5,389 nt of DNA, from NCBI GenBank assembly GCA_035647175.1, contig DASRNX010000210.1, positions 1 through 5,389 on the forward strand. Reading direction: 5' to 3'. Numbering within the stretch: position 1 is the stretch's first letter; each line of letters opens with the position of its first letter. The notes beneath the pieces are model-generated. The model was given only the letters and a program-made list of their open reading frames with translations. It had not been told where the DNA came from and did not search any database. The position numbers were made by a program, and so were the translations under genes. Shown piece by piece: positions 1 to 4,814 of this stretch. This DNA is from UBA3941 sp035647175 (lineage in GTDB: Bacteria > Bacillota > Clostridia > Caldicoprobacterales > UBA3941).

Positions 1-23
1 GAAATAAATTTGGAATTTACTCA

Positions 24-785
24 TTAAAAGAGTATAGCACCCTTATCAATTCGAATGCTGGTACCGTTTATATGGCTACCCATATCGGAGGCAAGGAATA
101 TTACCGCATTAGCTGTATCCTCCGGAACCCCAATGGAACGAAAGCCGTATTGGCGTTTCCTACGGATTCGCTTGAATTTAAAGGGTTGGGTCTCACCGGA
201 TTTAAATTCGATTTTGGTACCCCCGGGTAACAGGGCGTTTATCAGTATACCGTATTGTACGAGTTCCATAGCCGCTTCCCTGGTCAGCATCTCAATCCCG
301 CCTTTGGACATGGCATAGCATACATCAAAGTCGGTCGGACGTTTGGCGTGTATCGATGATATATTGATAATTCGCGGACGTGTACTCTTTTTGAGGTAAG
401 GGAGTGCGGATTGGATGCAACGGAAATAACCCCGCAAATTGATATTTATAACGCCATCGTAGACCTCTCCGGTACATTCGTCTATGTCCATATTGGGTTG
501 CCATGCGGCATTGTTGACCAGGATATCAATTCCGCCGTAGAGCTCCACAGCCTTTTGCATCATGGCATCAACCTGGTCACGATTTTCTACGTTAACCAGG
601 CAGGTATATGCCTCGCCGCCATTTCGTTTTATATCCTTGACAGTCCGCTCTGCGAAATCCGGATTGGAATTGTAGTTCAGTACTACTTTAGCGCCCTGAG
701 CCGCTAAGGCTCTGCTGATTCCGCCGCCTATACCTTTACCGCCGCCTGTAACTACTGCAACGCGTCCTTCTAATAATTTATCCAT
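24..785 (-). CDS. short-chain dehydrogenase/reductase (SDR), canonical active site
   Basis: A classical SDR of 253 residues, predicted to be a cytosolic NAD(P)-dependent oxidoreductase acting on a sugar, sugar acid or related alcohol/ketone. Visible motifs are the Rossmann cofactor motif TGGGKGIG at residues 13-20, NNAA at 91-94, the structural Asn116, and the catalytic Ser144, Tyr157 and Lys161 (YAMSK), with the usual 13-residue Ser-Tyr spacing. The C-terminal part has the family signature VPEDTANAVIFLAS, but the usual DGG near the end reads DKG. The substrate-loop region 203-216 is very basic, with eight Lys/Arg, which could suit an acidic substrate. I chose the ATG at 785 rather than the in-frame GTG at 794, because AAGGGTGA (791-798) makes a good Shine-Dalgarno for that ATG and overlaps the upstream stop codon. 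Only 11 bases separate it from the upstream SDR, so co-transcription and translational coupling are likely. The exact substrate is unknown. Confidence 0.9.
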   Translation of the reverse strand: MDKLLEGRVAVVTGGGKGIGGGISRALAAQGAKVVLNYNSNPDFAERTVKDIKRNGGEAYTCLVNVENRDQVDAMMQKAVELYGGIDILVNNAAWQPNMDIDECTGEVYDGVININLRGYFRCIQSALPYLKKSTRPRIINISSIHAKRPTDFDVCYAMSKGGIEMLTREAAMELVQYGILINALLPGGTKIEFKSGETQPFKFKRIRRKRQYGFRSIGVPEDTANAVIFLASDMGSHINGTSIRIDKGAILF

Positions 786-800
786 TTTAATCACCCTTAT
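783..800 (-). promoter_or_regulatory. ribosome binding site overlapping upstream stop codon; decides SDR start
   Basis: On the minus strand the TAA stop of the degenerate SDR (799-797) runs straight into AAGGGTGA (798-791), followed after six bases by ATG at 785. This is a better start than the GTG at 794, which would lie inside the Shine-Dalgarno itself. The overlap of stop codon and ribosome binding site implies that ribosomes finishing the first SDR re-initiate on the second, which would keep the two proteins at similar levels. Confidence 0.6.
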
Positions 801-1537
801 CGATCTAAGTAATAGAGCAGATGGCCGCCATCTACACGAACATCGGTACCGTTTATAAAAGCTGCTTCATCGGAGAGCAAGAAACTAACGATTCCTGCGC
901 TGTCATCGGGCTTTGCTAATCTGCGAAGCGGAATTTTGGTAGTCGCATCATAATTAAACGGCGAAATGTGACTGTCCAGCAGTTCTGTCTGTTCTTCGAT
1001 GTAATCCATCTGGACCACATTTGCTCGCACGCCCTGACGACCGTAGAATAGCGCCATTTCCTTGCACAGCATTTTTACAGCGCCTTTACCAACGCTATAT
1101 GCAAAGGCACACCCTGTTGGCTTACTGTCATGCAGGGTAGAAAGATAGACTATCGCCCCACCCCCGTTTTGCGCCATATGCTCTGCAAATACCTTGGTGG
1201 TCATAAATGCACTCTTCGCATTATAGTCTAAGACCTTTTTAAAATCGTCTTCGGAGATGTCTTCGATGGTGGAGCGGAAAATTACGTTATCGCTATGGAC
1301 AAGGTAATTTACGTTCCCAATTTTCTCAACTATCATCTCCAAAAGCCTGTTCATGTCATCATATGACCAAGTATCAAAGGCAAAGGAATTGGGTTTCCCC
1401 TCCATGGGTCCCTTTTTATCCAATCTCGGATAATTCTTTACCACCACTATCCCTTTGCTCTCTAGTTTTTCTGCTATGGAGGCAGCTGATGGATGCGAGG
1501 CATCAGTAATCAAAGCTACCTTATTTCCATTAACCAT
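797..1537 (-). CDS. SDR-family protein with degenerate cofactor-binding motif
   Basis: This 246-residue protein has SDR length and fold signatures but lacks key cofactor motifs. The glycine-rich TGxxxGIG is replaced by TDASHPSAA at residues 11-19, with no glycine left, and NNAG is replaced by HSDN at 81-84. The structural Asn106, Tyr147 and Lys151 (YSVGK) are kept, while the position aligned with the catalytic Ser of the neighbouring SDR is Thr134, preceded by Ser133. The C-terminal INGTDVRVDGG is a normal SDR ending. The reading frame is intact, so this is not simple decay. It lies directly upstream of a canonical SDR and 24 bases after the epimerase stop. AAAGGGG about 9 bases before ATG 1537 supports the start. 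A non-catalytic partner subunit, as known for BbsC in the BbsCD dehydrogenase of anaerobic toluene degradation, is a reasonable inference. An enzyme with an altered cofactor mode is the alternative. Confidence 0.88.
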   Translation of the reverse strand: MVNGNKVALITDASHPSAASIAEKLESKGIVVVKNYPRLDKKGPMEGKPNSFAFDTWSYDDMNRLLEMIVEKIGNVNYLVHSDNVIFRSTIEDISEDDFKKVLDYNAKSAFMTTKVFAEHMAQNGGGAIVYLSTLHDSKPTGCAFAYSVGKGAVKMLCKEMALFYGRQGVRANVVQMDYIEEQTELLDSHISPFNYDATTKIPLRRLAKPDDSAGIVSFLLSDEAAFINGTDVRVDGGHLLYYLDR

Positions 1538-1561
1538 AGATGCTTTCCCCTTTCAATAGGC

Positions 1562-2749
1562 TTATACTCTTTCAATCAATTCAAAATACATTCTAGCGTT
1601 ATGATACGGGCAGATCCATCCGTCGGCCCTGTTTCCCTGTCTATTATCCGATATGGCGTTGGGGTACCACCCACCGTTTTCATGGTCCGTTAACTCTTCA
1701 TCGATAAATTCGTACACATCCAAGGTAGCCTTTAAATATTTATCCTCTCCGCCCAGCTGCCATGCGTTATAGAACCCAACCAAGGCTTCCGATTGTACCC
1801 ACCATGAACGAAAATCCTGTACAGTCCCCTTCTCGGGATCCGTTTCATATATAATGCCCCCGTCGGGATGCCATCCATTATCAAAAACGGCTTCTGCCAT
1901 CTTTAAGGATACGGGCCTGACAAACTCTTCAAGTTCGGAATCCCCAATAATCTCGGCTGCTTCCCATAATAGCCAGCTACCTTCAATATCATGTCCATAT
2001 GAAATATCGGGGCTCTGGGACTGCCAGCCTGCATCAAAGTACAGCATGTAATGCCAATTTTCATGATTTACGATTCTTTCTACCATAACATGAATATGTT
2101 CTTTTAATTTATCTTCCAGGACATCGTCCTTCCAGACCCTATAGAGGGAAGTGTAGGCTTCCAGAAGATGTAGATGGGTGTTCATGGTCTTAGAGGCCGA
2201 AGCATATGGGTTTATATTGCTGACCTGCTCTACCTGATCCATCTTCCAATCCCTTGAAAAAGCCTCAAAATAGCCTTTATTGTCCTTATCATAGGCGTGG
2301 GTTTCCAGGCAATTATATACAGAGACGGCTAGATCAAGAGCCTCAGCATCTCTGAAGGCGCGATAATATTCCGATAGGGCATATATTGCGAAGGATTGGC
2401 CATAAACCCGTTTGCTGGTATCGAGTGGGGTACCGTCAGCTTTTAATTCCCAAAAAGCTCCCCCGTGCTCTTTATCAATGAAATGGGCTACAAAAAAATC
2501 ATAAAGCCGCTTTGATAACTCCTTATATGAATCTTTTTTGAATATGCGATAAGCAGAAGAAAATGTCCAAACCAGGCGGGCCCCTAAAACAAGATGTTTG
2601 CTCGCATTGGGATGTGCCACCAGGTTGGAATCAACTATACCATAGAATACATCTTCGCCGAAATGAATAACATACTTTTCCCAAAATCCTAGGAAATCCT
2701 GTACCTCTGATTCAAAATCCCGCTTTAAAGCGTTTACCTTTGTTATCAT
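1562..2749 (-). CDS. AGE-family epimerase, cellobiose/mannobiose 2-epimerase-like
   Basis: A 395-residue (alpha/alpha)6-barrel protein of the N-acylglucosamine 2-epimerase superfamily, close to the usual length of cellobiose 2-epimerases (about 390). These enzymes interconvert glucose and mannose at the reducing end of beta-1,4 disaccharides through an enediolate, in the cytosol. Visible signatures are ARLVWTFSSAYR (57-68, with Arg58), GGAFW (96-100), YGQSFAIYALSEYY (116-129), MNTHLHLLEAYTSLYR (189-204), SYGHDIEGSWLL (250-261), SWWVQSEAL (315-323) and PYHNAR (381-386). His253 and His383 match the general acid/base histidines known in this family. The MNTHLH and GHDIE motifs favour a disaccharide 2-epimerase over an N-acylglucosamine epimerase, but specificity for a free sugar or oxidised sugar cannot be excluded. 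AAAAGGA lies 10 bases before ATG 2749. It is the first gene of the epimerase-SDR-SDR unit and follows a 207-base gap with a palindrome and a candidate promoter. Confidence 0.88.
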   Translation of the reverse strand: MITKVNALKRDFESEVQDFLGFWEKYVIHFGEDVFYGIVDSNLVAHPNASKHLVLGARLVWTFSSAYRIFKKDSYKELSKRLYDFFVAHFIDKEHGGAFWELKADGTPLDTSKRVYGQSFAIYALSEYYRAFRDAEALDLAVSVYNCLETHAYDKDNKGYFEAFSRDWKMDQVEQVSNINPYASASKTMNTHLHLLEAYTSLYRVWKDDVLEDKLKEHIHVMVERIVNHENWHYMLYFDAGWQSQSPDISYGHDIEGSWLLWEAAEIIGDSELEEFVRPVSLKMAEAVFDNGWHPDGGIIYETDPEKGTVQDFRSWWVQSEALVGFYNAWQLGGEDKYLKATLDVYEFIDEELTDHENGGWYPNAISDNRQGNRADGWICPYHNARMYFELIERV

Positions 2750-2767
2750 AGATAATCAATCCTTTTG

Positions 2768-2796
2768 ATTATAGTATAATATATTTATCCGGGCAA
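2768..2796 (-). promoter_or_regulatory. candidate sigma-A promoter for the epimerase-SDR-SDR unit
   Basis: On the minus strand TTGCCC (2796-2791, four of six matches to TTGACA) is followed after exactly 17 bases by TATAAT (2773-2768), a perfect -10 box. Transcription would start near 2761, about 12 bases before ATG 2749. That falls within the AAAAGGA ribosome binding site (2766-2760), which weakens the case. An overlapping TATACT (2778-2773) offers another -10 but lacks a well-spaced -35. The region is AT-rich, so chance matches are possible. Confidence 0.4.
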
Positions 2797-2809
2797 TTGT
2801 AACGATATC

Positions 2810-2861
2810 ATACATACAACATCTATACCGGGCTAAAACCCAGCATAGATGTTGTATGTGT
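2810..2861 (-). repeat. intergenic palindrome, copy A (predicted RNA hairpin)
   Basis: The arms 2812-2832 and 2839-2859 can form a 21-pair stem with a six-base loop. On the plus strand two positions are mismatched (A2827/C2844 and C2829/A2842). In minus-strand RNA both become G-U wobble pairs, so the stem is uninterrupted only in the sense of the operon. It lies about 100 bases after the dehydratase stop and 61 bases before the epimerase start. No U-run follows, so it is not a standard intrinsic terminator. It shares arm sequence (CCCAGYATAGAYGTTGTAT on the plus strand) with copy B. It could be a leader, processing or mRNA-stabilising hairpin, or a REP-like repeat. Confidence 0.75.
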
Positions 2862-2956
2862 ATAGATATAGTATATAATCTCAGACTGATCTGGCCCGTC
2901 TCAAGATGACAAACATCAATTAGTCCGGATCTACTTTACAGAAAGGGAAGGAAGAA

Positions 2957-4345
2957 TTAGCTCCACAGCCTATCGTTGGAAAAATCATTATCCCATTCAT
3001 CTGTCGGCTCCCATAGTCCGGGATTATCAGGATGCATATGCTGTGATATAAGTTCATCGTTTAAGGCTTCAATGCCTAGTCCCGGTTTATCAGGCACTTC
3101 GATAAATCCATCTTTTACTAAAGGTTTGGGCAGTCCAACCACCAAATCTTCCCACCATGGAATATCCACTGCATGGTGTTCAAGGGCTAGGAAGTTCTCC
3201 GTTGCCGCTGCAGAATGGACGGCTGCCATGCAAGCAATTGGGCTCTCTGCCATATGGATAGCCATAGCTACACCGTAATCTTGAGCCATATCGCCAATCT
3301 TTTTGTTCTCTAAGATGCCACCGGAAGTCAAAATATCCGGATGAATTACCGATACGCCGCCCTGCTCTAATAGGGGCTTAAAGTTCTCTTTAAGGTATAT
3401 ATCCTCACCTGTACATATGGGAGTAGTGGTGGAATTCTTTAGCCTGACATATTGGTCGGTATACTGCCACGGGACCATATCCTCTGCCCAGGCCAGATTA
3501 TACTTCTCAACCCGCTTTGCAAGCTTAATACAATCCTCCACGGCGATATGACCGAAGTGATCTATTGCAAGGGGAATTTCATAGCCTACGACCTCACGAA
3601 CCTGTGCTACATACTCTTCCAGCCTGTCCAGTCCCTTTTCTGTTATATGTATTCCGGTAAAGGGATGGGCTATGTTATACATATCGTACTGGCGATTGCG
3701 GGCATTGTACCAGGCAAAGGGATCTTCTTTTTTATTTTTAGATGCTTCTCTGGCTAGTTTACCGGCATTTTGGAATTCGTCCATAAAGCCTAGGGGTGCC
3801 GATAGGGTACCTTCTTCGCCAAAGAGTTCGCTTATACCGAGATCCATCTTTAAAAAGGTATAGCCTCTATCCATTCTTCCCTTTAGGGCCTTACCCATAT
3901 CATATCCTGTATGTTTACCTCTTACGTCGGTGTCGCAATACAATCTTATCTTGTCACGGAATTTACCGCCCAGCATCTGGTATACGGGAACACCGTATGC
4001 TTTACCGGCTAAATCCCAAAGAGCAAGTTCTACAGCACAAACCCCTCCGCCTTGTCTTGCGTGATGACCGAACTGTTTGATGCGTCTGAATATCTTATCA
4101 ATATTGCAGGGATTTTCCCCGAGTATCATTCTCTTTAACATCGCGGCAAAAGTTTTACTTCCGCCATCTCTGACTTCCCCATACCCTACTAAACCCTGAT
4201 TGGTGTAGAGTTTCACTAAGATGCTATCAAAAGGCGCACCAACTATATTAGCAAATCTCATATCGGTTATCTTAAGTTCAGATGGCTTGGAGAAGGTATT
4301 GACATGGTTAAGGGTTTCTTCGTAATTGTTATGGATGTCTTTCAT
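2957..4345 (-). CDS. mandelate racemase/enolase superfamily acid-sugar dehydratase
   Basis: A 462-residue enolase-superfamily protein of the mandelate racemase subgroup, most likely a Mg-dependent dehydratase turning an aldonate into a 2-keto-3-deoxy acid. An N-terminal capping domain (about 25-130) precedes the barrel. Metal ligands are Asp262 (AIDHFGH), Glu288 (WAED) and Glu314 (TGED), spaced 26 and 26. The dyad Asp337 (HPD) and His364 (AIHMAES) lies 23 and 50 residues after Glu314. These spacings equal those of mandelate racemase (D195, E221, E247, D270, H297). The KxK motif reads KMD (166-168), and about 65 extra residues sit between it and Asp262. Residue +2 from Asp262 is Phe264, where E. 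coli galactonate dehydratase carries a catalytic His, so substrate assignment by analogy is unsafe. An in-frame ATG at 4396 exists, but a perfect AGGAGG (4355-4360) nine bases before ATG 4345 lies inside that extension, so I use 4345. The gene is flanked by structured gaps on both sides. Confidence 0.9.
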   Translation of the reverse strand: MKDIHNNYEETLNHVNTFSKPSELKITDMRFANIVGAPFDSILVKLYTNQGLVGYGEVRDGGSKTFAAMLKRMILGENPCNIDKIFRRIKQFGHHARQGGGVCAVELALWDLAGKAYGVPVYQMLGGKFRDKIRLYCDTDVRGKHTGYDMGKALKGRMDRGYTFLKMDLGISELFGEEGTLSAPLGFMDEFQNAGKLAREASKNKKEDPFAWYNARNRQYDMYNIAHPFTGIHITEKGLDRLEEYVAQVREVVGYEIPLAIDHFGHIAVEDCIKLAKRVEKYNLAWAEDMVPWQYTDQYVRLKNSTTTPICTGEDIYLKENFKPLLEQGGVSVIHPDILTSGGILENKKIGDMAQDYGVAMAIHMAESPIACMAAVHSAAATENFLALEHHAVDIPWWEDLVVGLPKPLVKDGFIEVPDKPGLGIEALNDELISQHMHPDNPGLWEPTDEWDNDFSNDRLWS

Positions 4346-4354
4346 AGCTTGTAT

Positions 4355-4360
4355 CCTCCT
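4355..4360 (-). promoter_or_regulatory. perfect AGGAGG ribosome binding site; decides dehydratase start
   Basis: CCTCCT on the plus strand is AGGAGG on the coding strand, nine bases before ATG 4345. The longer in-frame start at 4396 would place this motif inside the coding region, and its extra 17 residues (rich in Met, Ser, His and Arg) resemble nothing in the family. The shorter start is therefore preferred. Confidence 0.8.
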
Positions 4361-4512
4361 GTGAGAGCTGTCATTTTCCATAAAGCTCATTCTCAATTTT
4401 GATATTATGGGATTTTACCCTAGAAAACATTTTATAGATAAACTACTCCAACTATAAGACTTATCAACTACAGATAAATTTAGTTTTCATATTGTTTATC
4501 CATAATCAGTTC

Positions 4513-4568
4513 ATATATACAACGCCTTATACCGAGCAAAGTTTGCCCAGTATAGACGTTGTATATAC
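4513..4568 (-). repeat. intergenic palindrome, copy B (predicted RNA hairpin)
   Basis: The arms 4513-4540 and 4542-4568 form a long hairpin of about 26 pairs with one bulged base near 4527-4528 and a very tight tip that would open into a small loop. The central plus-strand mismatches (C4525/A4556, C4533/A4549, A4535/C4547) all become G-U pairs in minus-strand RNA. It is related to copy A, and two paired positions differ in a compensatory way: the outer C-G of A (2813/2858) is T-A in B, and A-T (2821/2850) is G-C. It lies about 240 bases after the RraA-like stop and about 170 bases before the dehydratase start. Confidence 0.75.
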
Positions 4569-4584
4569 CCTAAAATACTTTGAA

Positions 4585-4692
4585 ACATCCGAAGCAATTG
4601 CATTGGCAATTGCAACACACGAGTTTCAACGAGGCGGGTGATTTATACCCAATGCCCCTGTTTTACTGATGGGAACCCGCTGCCTCGTTATA
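4585..4692. repeat. tandem structured repeat, copy 1
   Basis: This 108-base unit is followed immediately by a related 122-base unit. Shared blocks in order on the plus strand are ACATCSGAAGCAATTGC, CAACACAC, GTTTCAACGAGGCG, ATTTATACCCA, TTTTACT and CCTCGTTATAA. A stem forms between AACGAGGC (4628-4635) and GCCTCGTT (4682-4689), extended by GGGT (4636-4639) with ACCC (4675-4678), leaving a three-base bulge at 4679-4681. CCCA (4648-4651) and TGGG (4670-4673) may pair further in. The unit contains two GCAATTGC palindromes 12 bases apart (4594 and 4606), where copy 2 has one. No coding potential was seen. I cannot assign it to a known repeat or RNA family. Confidence 0.75.
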
Positions 4693-4814
4693 ACATCGGA
4701 AGCAATTGCAACACACAGGTTTCAACGAGGCGAGTCATTTATACCCATCGCCTATTTTACTAATCGGAACTCGCCGCTTATAGAAGCGGGAGATATTTTG
4801 GCGCCTCGTTATAA
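4693..4814. repeat. tandem structured repeat, copy 2, overlapping the RraA-like stop codon
   Basis: The second copy of the unit keeps the stem AACGAGGC (4724-4731) with GCCTCGTT (4803-4810). The inner segment is GAGT (4732-4735) with ACTC (4769-4772), a compensatory G-C to A-T change against GGGT/ACCC of copy 1. In place of the three-base bulge it has 30 bases (4773-4802) that carry their own six-pair hairpin (CCGCTT 4774-4779 with AAGCGG 4784-4789). Its last bases, CCTCGTTATAA, contain the stop codon and last sense codon of the RraA-like gene on the minus strand. Confidence 0.72.

Larger units (their letters stand above)
2750..2956. other. 207-base intergenic region between dehydratase and epimerase genes
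   Basis: It holds palindrome copy A and the candidate promoter described separately. A weak imperfect inverted repeat (about 2880-2909, ATCT..AGAC with GTCT..AGAT) lies closer to the dehydratase stop, but it has no following T-run on the minus strand and is too broken to call a terminator. No open frame of note was seen. Confidence 0.6.
4346..4808. other. 463-base gene-free region between RraA-like gene and dehydratase
   Basis: This region contains the tandem structured repeat (4585-4814), palindrome copy B (4513-4568), and an AT-rich leader (about 4361-4512) before the dehydratase. In the leader I found no -35/-10 pair good enough to call; TATAGT and TAAAAT hexamers occur but with poor partners. 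Open frames here on either strand look like chance frames and resemble no protein I recognise. Confidence 0.7.

Noticed and set aside
411..707. Plus-strand open frame of 98 codons
   Set aside because: It is fully antisense to the well-supported SDR gene and shows no recognisable protein features.
2725..2738. Near match to a CcpA cre site on the minus strand early in the epimerase gene (GGTAAACGCTTTAA)
   Set aside because: Two consensus positions fail, including the outer C of the 3' half. The sequence is coding, so the match is not convincing without a genome-wide comparison.
2880..2909. Possible intrinsic terminator after the dehydratase gene
   Set aside because: The stem is interrupted (two four-pair helices around an internal loop) and no run of T follows on the minus strand.
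4346..4396. Longer dehydratase start giving 17 more N-terminal residues
   Set aside because: The extension contains the perfect AGGAGG site serving ATG 4345 and has no family-like sequence.
4660..4690. CTGATG followed by GAAC on the plus strand, recalling a hammerhead ribozyme core
   Set aside because: The remaining core (CUGAUGA, stem II, GAAA, cleavage site with stems I and III) cannot be laid out here, and copy 2 reads CTAATC at the same place.
4624..4695. Possible integron attC-like sites (AAC...GTT ends with paired arms and a bulge in the 3' arm)
   Set aside because: The ends do not fit the RYYYAAC/GTTRRRY boxes (TTTCAAC and GTTATAA), there are no cassettes between the two copies and no integrase is seen.
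4585..4814. Possible CRISPR array
   Set aside because: There are only two units, the conserved blocks extend through the whole unit rather than alternating with unique spacers, and no cas genes are present.
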